DNA from: Actinocrinis sp046724665
GTDB lineage: Bacteria > Actinomycetota > Actinomycetes > Streptomycetales > Catenulisporaceae
Reading direction: 5' to 3'
Assembly: GCA_046724665.1 (NCBI GenBank)
Contig: JBKOWZ010000318.1
Location: forward strand, 1-16,144
Length of the DNA stretch: 16,144 nucleotides
The translations under genes and the position numbers were made by a program. Of the stretch, positions 6,269 through 13,247 are shown in pieces. Position 1 is the first letter of the stretch. The number at the start of each line of letters is the position of its first letter. Below the pieces are notes generated by a model that saw only the letters and a list, made by a program, of their open reading frames with translations, was not told where the DNA came from and ran no database searches.

Positions 6269-7198
6269 GTGTCCGAGTCATGGGGGCAGCCGCAGCAGCA
6301 GCCGGGCGGCGACTGGTCCGTTCCACAAGGCGCACAGGGCGGAGGTGAGCAGGGCTCATTCGGTCCGCCGCCGATGGATCCGCACTACGGGACGCCTTCG
6401 CCGCAGTACGGCGGTTCCGGGCAGCCGCCGCAGCCGCAGTACGGTGCGCCGCAGCAGCCGTACGGTGAGCAGCCTCACTACGGGGACCAGCCTCAGTACG
6501 GCGAGCAGCCGCAATACGGCGCCCCGCCGCCTCAGTACGGTGCTGCGCAGCCCCAATACGGCTCGGCGCCGCAGTACGGCGGGCCGGTGCCACCCCCCGG
6601 CGGGGGTTACGGCTACCCGGCGCCGCAGGAGCAGAAGAACGGCCTCGCCGTCGCGGGCTTCGTGCTGTCCATCACCGCGATCCTCGGCCTCATCTTCTCG
6701 ATCCTCGGCTTCAACCGCTCCGCGCGGATCGGCGGCAAGGGCAGGGGGCTCGCCGTCGCCGGCATCGTGCTTTCGCTCCTGTTCGGCGCCGGGTGGGTCG
6801 CCCTCGGCTACAAGGTGGCCAACAGCACCGCGCTCGACCCGGGCTGCACCTCAGCGGAGAGCGCGTTCCGCAACATGCTCAGCACGATCGAGGCCGACGA
6901 GACCAAGCTGACCAACGACGCCTCCGGCTCCGATCAGAACGCGTTGCAGACCGACCTGGCCAAGTTCACCACCGACGTGCAGGGCATCAAGACGGCGCTG
7001 GACTCCGCGCTCGCGAAGGCCGAGCACCAGTCGGTCAAGGAGAAGATCCAGGCCATGGACACGGACATCAACACCGTGCTCAACGGGCTCAAGGCCATCC
7101 AGAACGGCGACGTCAGCCAGGTGACCGAGTTCGAGGCGGCCGCGACCCGCCTCGGTTCGGACGGCGACGCGCTGGACAAGATCTGCGGTTCCCTGTGA
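6269..7198 (+). CDS. DUF4190-like two-TM protein with PQYG-repeat N-terminus and Cys-bracketed external domain
   Basis: This 309-residue protein starts at GTG 6269, with AGGGGG 4 nt upstream. Residues 1-120 are cytoplasmic low complexity with ten YG-ending motifs (mostly PQYG) at 39-104. Two membrane helices (about 126-147 and 161-181) each begin with GLAVAG, the pattern of the DUF4190 family, joined by a short basic loop. The last 120 residues are predicted helical and outside the cell. They open with DPGC (C193) and end with KICGSL (C306), so a disulfide could close the domain. The next gene encodes a paralogue with the same arrangement. A strong hairpin terminator follows. Function is unknown; the divergent T7SS block and the similar tail on mycosin suggest an envelope role but do not prove one. 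Confidence 0.9.
   Translation: MSESWGQPQQQPGGDWSVPQGAQGGGEQGSFGPPPMDPHYGTPSPQYGGSGQPPQPQYGAPQQPYGEQPHYGDQPQYGEQPQYGAPPPQYGAAQPQYGSAPQYGGPVPPPGGGYGYPAPQEQKNGLAVAGFVLSITAILGLIFSILGFNRSARIGGKGRGLAVAGIVLSLLFGAGWVALGYKVANSTALDPGCTSAESAFRNMLSTIEADETKLTNDASGSDQNALQTDLAKFTTDVQGIKTALDSALAKAEHQSVKEKIQAMDTDINTVLNGLKAIQNGDVSQVTEFEAAATRLGSDGDALDKICGSL
6377..6580 (+). repeat. PQYG-type coding repeat region
   Basis: Ten degenerate HYG/QYG/PYG units, spaced 5-11 residues apart, cover residues 37-104 of the DUF4190-like protein. DNA units such as CAGTACGG recur, and codon choice varies among them. Such Tyr/Gly/Pro/Gln-rich stretches are typical disordered cytoplasmic tails of actinobacterial membrane proteins. 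Confidence 0.85.
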
Positions 7199-7236
7199 CG
7201 CCTGGTCATTCATCGCGGTACTAGCGCACGGCGCTG

Positions 7237-7277
7237 GGTGGGCCGCCGCCGGAGTCTGCCCCCGGCGGCGGCCCACC
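7237..7277 (+). terminator. Strong hairpin terminator after the first DUF4190-like gene
   Basis: A perfect 16-bp stem (7237-7252 with 7262-7277), entirely G/C except one T-A pair, encloses a 9-nt loop. The short TGTTTATGT stretch follows, only weakly U-rich, as is common in actinomycetes. It lies 38 nt after the stop codon and separates the two paralogues into independent transcripts. Confidence 0.85.
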
Positions 7278-7322
7278 TGTTTATGTCTGCATCACGTTTT
7301 CGTCTAGGTGCCTCGGCCCGCG

Positions 7323-7352
7323 TTGAAGCAGGGGTCGTACAGCTCATACCAT
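7323..7352 (+). promoter_or_regulatory. Candidate promoter for the second DUF4190-like gene
   Basis: A -35-like TTGAAG (7323-7328) and TACCAT -10 (7347-7352) are separated by 18 nt. Transcription would start near 7359, about 40 nt before the ATG at 7399. The terminator just upstream makes a separate promoter necessary. Confidence 0.4.
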
Positions 7353-7398
7353 CAGCGCTCGTTGCTCATCCGGTTGTATGAGATCGCAGAGGCAGGCC

Positions 7399-8016
7399 AT
7401 GTCTAATCACTCGAACGAAGCAACGTCGCTGTTCGAGGCATCCCGCTCTCGCCAGCAGGAGCAATATCGGGACGATCAGCCGGTAACACCGCCTCAGCCG
7501 CCCAGGCGCCCACGCAATGTCGTGGCGGTGATCGGCGCGGTCCTGTCGTTTGTGCCGCTCGTCGGTCTGGTGCTGTCGATAGTCGGTCTGCGGTCGTCCA
7601 AGACGCGCGACGGCGTGGGACGTACCGTGGCCATCATCGGCATCGTGCTTTCGCTCGTGCTCGGCCCTGCCGAGGCCTATGTGGGCATGACGGCGCCGAG
7701 GTTCGACCCGGGCTGCCAGAGCGCGAACGATGCGGCCTTGCAGCTGCGCGCCCTCCAGTCCGGCCTGCTCGCCGGCGACCTCACCGCGCTGGCGAACAAG
7801 CTGGCGTCGATTCACACGGCGTTCGACGCGGCTGCGGCCAAGGCCGAGGACGGTCAGGCTCGGGTTAAGCTCCAGGCAGTCGCCGACGACGTAAAGGTAC
7901 TGAGCAGCGACTTCACCGCTGCGAAGCAGTCGGGTGACACGACCCGCCTGCTCGGCGACGAGCAGAAACTTCAGACGGATGGCGACGCGGCCGACTCGTA
8001 CTGCCACTCGTTCTGA
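7399..8016 (+). CDS. Second DUF4190-like two-TM protein, paralogue of the preceding gene
   Basis: The product has 205 residues from ATG 7399, with AGAGG about 6 nt upstream; an in-frame ATG at 7378 has no ribosome site. The N-terminal 40 residues are polar and Pro/Gln-rich but lack the PQYG repeats of its neighbour. Membrane helices lie at about 41-64 and 75-97. The outer domain again starts with DPGC (C106, RFDPGCQSAN) and ends with a Cys four residues from the C-terminus (C202, SYCHSF). Ala-rich helices make up the rest. Shared architecture, the DPGC motif and tandem position indicate a duplication followed by divergence. It ends 66 bp before a convergent gene, with a bidirectional hairpin between. 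Function is unknown. Confidence 0.88.
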   Translation: MSNHSNEATSLFEASRSRQQEQYRDDQPVTPPQPPRRPRNVVAVIGAVLSFVPLVGLVLSIVGLRSSKTRDGVGRTVAIIGIVLSLVLGPAEAYVGMTAPRFDPGCQSANDAALQLRALQSGLLAGDLTALANKLASIHTAFDAAAAKAEDGQARVKLQAVADDVKVLSSDFTAAKQSGDTTRLLGDEQKLQTDGDAADSYCHSF

Positions 8017-8038
8017 GTAGTAGTTGTGAGTTGTTGGT

Positions 8039-8075
8039 GCTCCCGGGCGATCTGTACGTAGGGTCGCCCGGGAGC
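8039..8075. terminator. Bidirectional hairpin terminator between convergent genes
   Basis: A perfect 12-bp stem GCTCCCGGGCGA (8039-8050) pairs with TCGCCCGGGAGC (8064-8075) around a 13-nt loop. It sits between the stop of the plus-strand DUF4190-like gene (8016) and the end of the minus-strand DUF2156 gene (8083), so it can end both transcripts. Confidence 0.82.
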
Positions 8076-8082
8076 CGGTGTT

Positions 8083-9861
8083 CTAAGGCAGCGGTTGGCG
8101 TTTGTGCGGCGAGAGTGACGGCAGACCGAGGAACCCTTCGGCGTGTGCGTACGCCACGCCGATGCGCGGTAGGTCGGACGATCGCCGGTAGAGCACGAAG
8201 CGCGGCTCCCAAATCGGACGATACTTCGCATTGGCCCGATAGAGCGACTCAATCTGCCACCAGCGGGAGAAGAACAGCAGCACCGCCCGCCACAGCCGCA
8301 GCACCGGCCCGGTGCCGAGCCGTGAGCCGCGCTCGAAGACCGCACGGAACATCGCGAAGTTCAGCGAGATCCGCTCGACGCCGACGTCGGCCGCCCGCTG
8401 GATCAGTTCGATCACCATGTACTCGATCACGCCGTTGTCGGACGCCTTGTCCCGGCGCATCAGGTCCAGCGACAGGCCCTTGGTCCCCCACGGCACGTAG
8501 GAGAGCAGCGCGCACAGCCGACCCTCGAAGTCGTAGCACTCGACCATGACGCATCGCCCGTCGGCGGGATCACCCATCCGCCCCAGCGCCATGGAGAAGC
8601 CGCGCTCGCTCTGGCCGTAGCGCCACTGGTCGGCGGCCTTGATCAGCGCGGCGAACTCGTCCGGCGGGATGTCCGCGTGGCGGCGGATGCGCACCGTGTA
8701 CCCCGCGCGCTTCACTCGGTTGTACGCCTGGCGCACCACGCGCATCGCTCGGCCCTCGAGGGTGAAGTCCGCGACCTCGACCACCGCTTCGTCGCCGAGT
8801 TCGAGCGCGGTCAGTCCGTGCCGCTCGAAGATCCGGCCGCCCTCCTCGCTCGCCCCGGCGACCGCCGGTGTCCACGCGTGCTGGTACGCCTCGGTGAGCC
8901 AGGCGTCGATCGCGCCGGGCCACGCCTCGGGATCGCCGAGCGGGTCGCCGGAGGCCAGCGACACCCCGGCGACCACCCGATACGCGATCGCGGCCTTGCC
9001 GCTCGGCGAGAACACCACAGCCTTGTCCCGGCGCAGCGCGAAGTAGCCGAGCGAGTCGCGCTCGCCGTGCTTGTCCAGCAGTGCGCGCAGCCGCGCCTCG
9101 TCCTCGGACGAGTGCAGCCAGCGGCCGCGCGGCGAGCGGAAGAGCGCGTAGAGGATGAGCAGGAACAGCGCGAGGCTCATCAGGTTGACGATGACACCGA
9201 TCCAGTGCGGTACCACCAGGCCGTTCGGCGCGCTGTCATCGCCGGCGAGAGAGGCGAGCCGTATCAGGACGTAGCGGACGCGGTCGCCGATACTCGACTG
9301 CCCGGTCGTACCGAACGCGGTGACCAGCAGCGTGCCCACCACGACCGCGATGGCGCCGCCGCCGAGCAGTACCGCGGCGGCCAGCTTCGGGTTGTTCCGG
9401 TCGCCCTTCGCGTAGTACTCGCGGCGGCCGAAGAGCAGCGCGAGCCACAGCAGCACGGTCACGGCCGTGGAGAACCAGTTGAAGGCGTGGTCGCGGAACT
9501 CCGGGTAGTACATCGCGTAGACGTAGAGCCCGGTGGTCGGCGTGACCAGAGCGAGGTTGAAGATCCACGCGGCGCGCTTGCGTCGGCCCATCGTCACGGC
9601 CAGGAACGCGGTGAACGCCGCTGAGGCGAAACCGGCCGTCAGCAGGTATGGAGTGAAGAAGTCGCCGGAGTTGTGCTTGTGCACCGTGTTACCGAACGAC
9701 ACGAACAGGGCACCGAGCAGGTTGGCCCAGGCGACGACGCGTAGGTACCCGACCGCGTAAGCCGCCGACGGCTTGCGCAGCCGGCCGCGGAAGACTCCCG
9801 GAGGCCGGGTCGAGGGAGCGGCGCTGCGGCCGGCCGAACGCTCCGTCGTGCCAGCTGTCAT
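8083..9861 (-). CDS. DUF2156 protein, phosphatidylglycerol lysyltransferase-like, six TM
   Basis: The product has 592 residues from ATG 9861, with GAAGGGA 12 nt upstream. The frame stays open to an ATG at 10056, but that would overlap the divergent oxidoreductase start and adds Arg-rich non-conserved sequence. The N-terminal half has six hydrophobic segments. The C-terminal half is a GNAT-fold DUF2156 domain; recognisable pieces are LGYFALRRDKAVVFSPSGKA, SGDPLGDPEAW, FSMALGRMGDP, LSLDLMRRDK and SLNFAMFRAVF. This matches the MprF/LysX N-terminal class, which transfers an aminoacyl group from tRNA to phosphatidylglycerol and lowers membrane negative charge. No lysyl-tRNA synthetase domain is fused here, unlike mycobacterial LysX. 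Substrate amino acid cannot be read from sequence. It is transcribed away from the LLM oxidoreductase. Confidence 0.87.
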   Translation of the reverse strand: MTAGTTERSAGRSAAPSTRPPGVFRGRLRKPSAAYAVGYLRVVAWANLLGALFVSFGNTVHKHNSGDFFTPYLLTAGFASAAFTAFLAVTMGRRKRAAWIFNLALVTPTTGLYVYAMYYPEFRDHAFNWFSTAVTVLLWLALLFGRREYYAKGDRNNPKLAAAVLLGGGAIAVVVGTLLVTAFGTTGQSSIGDRVRYVLIRLASLAGDDSAPNGLVVPHWIGVIVNLMSLALFLLILYALFRSPRGRWLHSSEDEARLRALLDKHGERDSLGYFALRRDKAVVFSPSGKAAIAYRVVAGVSLASGDPLGDPEAWPGAIDAWLTEAYQHAWTPAVAGASEEGGRIFERHGLTALELGDEAVVEVADFTLEGRAMRVVRQAYNRVKRAGYTVRIRRHADIPPDEFAALIKAADQWRYGQSERGFSMALGRMGDPADGRCVMVECYDFEGRLCALLSYVPWGTKGLSLDLMRRDKASDNGVIEYMVIELIQRAADVGVERISLNFAMFRAVFERGSRLGTGPVLRLWRAVLLFFSRWWQIESLYRANAKYRPIWEPRFVLYRRSSDLPRIGVAYAHAEGFLGLPSLSPHKRQPLP

Positions 9862-10036
9862 CCGCCGGTCGTGTCCCTTCACTGCTCGCTGCCGCGCTGC
9901 CCGATTCGTCACTTCCATCCTGGTGGACGGAATACCCGGATGCGTGCCTCTTCGAGATCTGACGGCGTGGTGCCCCGCGTGGTTCCGGGCACCCGCCCGC
10001 CGCCTCGGTCGTAGGGGTAGTGCCAGGATGGGGCGC

Positions 10037-10966
10037 ATGGAACTGCGGATTTTCACCGAACCCCAGCAGGGCGCGAGCTACGACGAGCAACTCGCGGTCG
10101 CCAAGGCGGCCGAAGAGCTCGGCTTCGATGCTTTGTTCCGATCAGATCACTATCTGAAGATGGGATCGGTCTCCGGGCTGCCCGGGCCGACCGACGCATG
10201 GATCACGTTGGCCGGCCTGGCGCGCGAGACGTCCCGCATCCGGCTCGGCACGCTGGTCTCCCCGGCGACCTTCCGGCTGCCCGGCCCGCTGGCCATCCAG
10301 GTCGCCCAGGTGGACCAGATGTCCGGCGGCCGCGCCGAACTGGGCCTCGGCACCGGCTGGTACGACGCGGAGCACACGGCGTACGGGATACCGTTCCCGG
10401 ACAACCGCTTCGCGCTGCTGGAGGAGCAGCTCGCGATAGTCACCGGGCTGTGGACGACGCCGGAGGGCGAGACCTTCTCCTACTCGGGCAAGAACTACCA
10501 GCTCGCGGACTCGCCCGGGCTGCCCAAGCCCGTGCAGCGCCCGCACCCGCCGATCATCGTCGGCGGCTTCGGGCAGAAGCGCACGCCGCGCCTGGCCGCG
10601 CAGTACGCGGCCGAGTACAACGCGGGCTTCCGGAACGTCGCTGACACGGCGCAGGCCTTCGCACGCACGCGCGCGGCGGCGACGGAGGCCGGCCGCGACC
10701 CGGAGTCGCTGGTCTACTCGATCGCCGCGCCGACCGTGGTCGGGAAGGACGACGCGGAGGTGGCGCGGCGTGCGGAAGCCATCGGCATGACCGTCGAGCA
10801 GGCCCGGGCGGATGGCTACGGCGGGACTCCGGACGAGGTCGTCGCCAAGCTCGGCCAGTACGCCGAGATCGGCGCGACCCGGGTTTACGTGCAGATCTTG
10901 GACTTGAGCGACCTGGATCACCTGGAGCTGATCGCGAACGAGGTCGGCCGGCAGCTCAAGAACTGA
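10037..10966 (+). CDS. LLM-class F420-dependent oxidoreductase
   Basis: This 309-residue protein is a luciferase-like monooxygenase TIM barrel. The start MELRIFTEPQQGASY is the usual N-terminus of this subgroup. Conserved stretches include FRSDHYLKMG, GLPGPTDAW, SRIRLGTLVSPATFRLPGP and ELGLGTGWYDAEH, typical of actinobacterial F420-dependent members. AGGA lies 8 nt before ATG 10037; the in-frame ATG at 10028 (adding MGR) is a possible alternative. Such enzymes use reduced F420 (or FMNH2) to act on varied small molecules, so the substrate cannot be named. The gene stands alone between the divergent DUF2156 gene and the CDF transporter 94 bp downstream. Confidence 0.9.
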   Translation: MELRIFTEPQQGASYDEQLAVAKAAEELGFDALFRSDHYLKMGSVSGLPGPTDAWITLAGLARETSRIRLGTLVSPATFRLPGPLAIQVAQVDQMSGGRAELGLGTGWYDAEHTAYGIPFPDNRFALLEEQLAIVTGLWTTPEGETFSYSGKNYQLADSPGLPKPVQRPHPPIIVGGFGQKRTPRLAAQYAAEYNAGFRNVADTAQAFARTRAAATEAGRDPESLVYSIAAPTVVGKDDAEVARRAEAIGMTVEQARADGYGGTPDEVVAKLGQYAEIGATRVYVQILDLSDLDHLELIANEVGRQLKN

Positions 10967-11002
10967 GCCGGAAGGCTGAGGGGCCCGGGCGGCTACCGAA
11001 GC

Positions 11003-11023
11003 CGACAACCGTTGTCATTGTCA
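11003..11023. promoter_or_regulatory. Palindrome plus direct repeat before the cation exporter, candidate metal-regulator site
   Basis: CGACAACCGTTGTCA (11003-11017) has the 7-1-7 layout of inverted repeats, with six of seven pairs matching. It overlaps a direct repeat of TTGTCA (11012-11017 and 11018-11023). Fur/Zur-family regulators commonly bind 7-1-7 boxes, though this sequence is not the usual AT-rich consensus. Its place 38 nt before a metal exporter start is what makes it interesting. Confidence 0.4.
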
Positions 11024-11048
11024 TATCTCAATAGCCTGTCTTGCTGGG

Positions 11049-11054
11049 TATGCT
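11049..11054 (+). promoter_or_regulatory. Possible -10 for a leaderless CDF transcript
   Basis: TATGCT lies so that transcription would begin at about 11061, the A of the start codon. No proper Shine-Dalgarno sequence precedes that ATG (only GGATGG directly adjacent). Leaderless mRNAs are common in actinobacteria, so this reading is plausible. No clear -35 is seen. Confidence 0.3.
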
Positions 11055-11060
11055 GGATGG

Positions 11061-12134
11061 ATGACAGGTGACCAGCGGCGCGGGCGCGAGGATGAGCGTG
11101 CGGACGGGCACGGCCGTGCGCATGCGCGTGGGCACGGGCCTGAAAATGGGCACGGTCGCGGGCGTGCGGATGAGCGCGGTCACGCTCAGGATCACGGCCA
11201 CGAGCCCAGCCGCGAGCACAGCCACGAGCACGGCGCGGCGGTCTCGGCGGACTCCGACGTCCGCTTCCTGACCGCCGCGCTGGGGCTGATCCTCGCGTTC
11301 ATGGCCGCGGAGGTGGCGCTCGGCTTCGCGGCGCACTCGCTGGCGCTGATCTCCGACGCCGGACACATGCTCACCGACGCCGCGGCGCTCGGGCTCGCCC
11401 TCTTCGCGATGCGGCTCGCCGCGCGGCCGGCGAGCGGGCCGTGGACGTACGGGCTGCGGCGTGCGGAGATCCTGTCCGCGCAGGCCAACGGGATCACACT
11501 GCTGGTGCTGGTGGTCGTTTTCACCGTCGAGGCGGTGCGTCGCCTGGTCCAGCCGCCGGACGTCGCCGGAGGTCTGGTGACGGGTACCGCACTGGCCGGT
11601 CTCGCGGTCAACGCGGTGGCCGTGCTGCTGATCGGCCGGGCGAATCGGAGCAGCCTGAACATCGAGGGCGCGTTCCAGCACGTCCTGAACGACGCCTGGG
11701 CGTTCCTGGCCACAGCCGTCTCCGGCGTCGTGGTGCTGACCACCGGATTCACCCGCGCCGACGCCATCGCCTCGCTCTTCGTGGCTTTCCTGATGGCGCG
11801 CGCCGGATACCGGCTGGTGCGCGACTCGTGGCGGATCTTCCTCGAAGGCGCGCCGCCGGGGCTCGACCCTGCCGCGGTCGGCGCGGCGCTCGCCGCCGAT
11901 CCGCAGGTTGCCGAGGTACACGACTTGCACGTCTGGACCATCACCTCCGGCTTCGCCGCGCTGTCCGCGCACGTGCTGGTGGTGCCAGGGGAGGATTGCC
12001 ACGCGGTGCGCGGCAGGCTGCAACGACTGCTGCGCGACGAGTTCGGGATCCAGCACGCCACGCTTCAGGTCGATCACGCCGCCGACTCGGTGCTCAGGAT
12101 CGAGCGCCCCCGGCTGGAGCATGGGCACTGCTGA
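11061..12134 (+). CDS. Cation diffusion facilitator (CDF) metal exporter, His-rich N-terminus
   Basis: This 357-residue CDF-family transporter, CzcD/ZitB type, exports Zn2+ or similar divalent metals in exchange for protons at the inner membrane. Metal-site motifs are intact: D99 and H102-x3-D106 in LISDAGHMLTDA (TM2), and H207-x3-D211 in FQHVLNDAW (TM5), the pattern usual for zinc-selective members. The YGLRRAEILSAQANG loop and the C-terminal VHDLHVWTITSG domain are also typical. Residues 17-57 contain ten His among Gly/Arg/Asp/Glu, and the protein ends in HGHC, so extra metal binding is likely. Six TM helices are expected from about residue 68. No ribosome site is clear. A palindrome/direct-repeat site lies just upstream, consistent with metal-responsive control. 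Confidence 0.94.
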   Translation: MTGDQRRGREDERADGHGRAHARGHGPENGHGRGRADERGHAQDHGHEPSREHSHEHGAAVSADSDVRFLTAALGLILAFMAAEVALGFAAHSLALISDAGHMLTDAAALGLALFAMRLAARPASGPWTYGLRRAEILSAQANGITLLVLVVVFTVEAVRRLVQPPDVAGGLVTGTALAGLAVNAVAVLLIGRANRSSLNIEGAFQHVLNDAWAFLATAVSGVVVLTTGFTRADAIASLFVAFLMARAGYRLVRDSWRIFLEGAPPGLDPAAVGAALAADPQVAEVHDLHVWTITSGFAALSAHVLVVPGEDCHAVRGRLQRLLRDEFGIQHATLQVDHAADSVLRIERPRLEHGHC

Positions 12135-12282
12135 GCCCTGAACCCCGAGTGCTGAGCCGCGAGGTCCGAACTCTGCATCGCGGGCCGCTGACCGGGGCGA
12201 TCGGCAGGGGCTGACTCAGCCGTTGAACTGTTCTCCGGCCCGGTCCGTTGATCCATCGTCAGATTGTCACCCGTACGGGCGC

Positions 12283-12312
12283 CTGACAGCCTTGGGATCC
12301 GTCCAATAGGGT
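12283..12312 (+). promoter_or_regulatory. Candidate promoter in the 567-bp gap
   Basis: CTGACA (12283-12288), one base from TTGACA, is followed after 18 nt by TAGGGT (12307-12312). Transcription would begin near 12319, about 380 nt before the DUF3145 start. Confidence 0.42.
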
Positions 12313-12532
12313 CACGGAGGCGGAAAAGAGGGACGATGGTCCGGTTCGTCAGGAATCTGGCCGGGTACCCTCCCGCCGGTGCCAGTGTTCCACGCGTTGA
12401 TCGCCGAATCGCGATAGGGTGGAGGCGGTCGAAGCCAGTCCGCCGAAGCTCATCCATATCGTGATGTGAGGGCGGCTCGGTTGTGGGGAACACTGTGCAC
12501 AGCACGTGCGGACGCTCCGTGCATTTGCACGC

Positions 12533-12550
12533 GCCGATCACCGGATCGGC
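12533..12550. other. Small perfect stem-loop GCCGATC-ACCG-GATCGGC
   Basis: A 7-bp stem with a 4-nt loop lies about 150 nt upstream of the DUF3145 start codon. It is too short and has no U-tract, so it is not called a terminator. It could be an operator or part of a structured leader. Confidence 0.35.
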
Positions 12551-12701
12551 TCGGCTGTGCCGGTGTGGCCGTCTGACAAACACATAAAGGCAAGTACGGC
12601 TTGGCGAAGGCGTGCACGACGGGCTCCGCTGGGTTGGCAGGACAAGGCCGCTGGGGAAGGCGCACCTCGTCCGAAGATCGCCGACCGAAGGAGACACCGC
12701 C

Positions 12702-13196
12702 GTGCCTACTCGTGGAGTCCTGTACATCCACTCCGCGCCCCGCGCGCTGTGCCCGCACGTCGAGTGGGCGGTCGCGGGGGTGCTCGGAGTGCGCGTCAGC
12801 CTGGACTGGGCGCGGCAGCCGGCCGCTCCGTCCACCTGGCGGGCCGAGCTGCCCTGGGCGGCGGACCCCGGCACCGCCACCCGGCTGGCCTCGGCGCTGC
12901 GCGGCTGGCAGTTGCTGCGTTTCGAGGTGACCGAGGAGCCGTCGGCGGGCGCCGAGGGGGAACGCTACTCCTCCACCCCGGACCTCGGGGTGTTCCACGC
13001 CGTGACCGGAGTGCACGGCGACATCATGATCTCCGAGGACCGGCTGCGCGCCGCGATGCTGCGGGCCGGGCGCGGCGGCGGGAGTCTGGAGGCCGAGTTG
13101 CAGAACCTGCTCGGCAAGCCCTGGGACGACGAGCTCGAGCCCTTCCGCTGCGCGGGTGACGGAGCGCCGGTGCGCTGGCTGCATCAGGTGGTCTGA
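12702..13196 (+). CDS. DUF3145 domain-containing protein
   Basis: The product has 164 residues from GTG 12702, with AAGGAGA 8 nt upstream. An ATG 90 bp further up lacks a ribosome site. The sequence fits the actinobacterial DUF3145 family across its whole length: TRGVLYIHSAPRALCPHVEW at the start, SALRGWQLLRFEVT and GERYSSTPDLGVFHAVTG in the middle, and LGKPWDDELEPFR and APVRWLHQVV at the end. The family is highly conserved in actinomycetes but has no established function; from memory it often follows the fatty-acid synthase genes (fabD/fabH/acpP/fabF) in Streptomyces, which are absent here. It is soluble, with no TM or signal peptide. Confidence 0.93.
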   Translation: MPTRGVLYIHSAPRALCPHVEWAVAGVLGVRVSLDWARQPAAPSTWRAELPWAADPGTATRLASALRGWQLLRFEVTEEPSAGAEGERYSSTPDLGVFHAVTGVHGDIMISEDRLRAAMLRAGRGGGSLEAELQNLLGKPWDDELEPFRCAGDGAPVRWLHQVV

Positions 13197-13247
13197 CGGC
13201 CCGGCGGTCTCACCCTGGCGAGGTGCGCGTTACAGCCTGAGACTGCG

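Larger units (their letters stand above)
12135..12701. other. Intergenic region (567 bp) before DUF3145
   Basis: No convincing protein gene is seen. It contains a good promoter match (12283-12312), a possible 42-codon reading frame from ATG 12336 to 12464 (AGAGGGA just upstream, Arg-rich product, no family) and a small stem-loop (12533-12550). Antisense frames crossing this region also look non-coding. The stretch may be a long leader of the DUF3145 gene or hold a small RNA. Confidence 0.6.

Noticed and set aside
9773..10036. Upstream extension of the LLM oxidoreductase
   Set aside because: The family N-terminus begins at MELRIF (10037); the extension is antisense to the DUF2156 N-terminus.
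9862..10056. N-terminal extension of the DUF2156 protein
   Set aside because: It overlaps the divergent oxidoreductase start region and is Arg-rich without family resemblance.
10965..11002. Small hairpins after the LLM oxidoreductase gene
   Set aside because: Stems of 4-5 bp only, expected by chance in GC-rich DNA.
11028..12128. Long minus-strand frame antisense to the CDF gene
   Set aside because: Asp/Arg/Gln-rich shadow of a gene with intact CDF metal-site motifs.
12074..12880. Minus-strand frame crossing the 567-bp gap
   Set aside because: It overlaps the 3' end of the CDF gene and the 5' part of DUF3145, has no ribosome site and no recognisable domain.
13207..13243. GTCTCA...TGAGAC inverted repeat between DUF3145 and DUF2079 as terminator
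   Set aside because: Only a 6-bp stem with a 25-nt loop and no U-tract; too weak to call.
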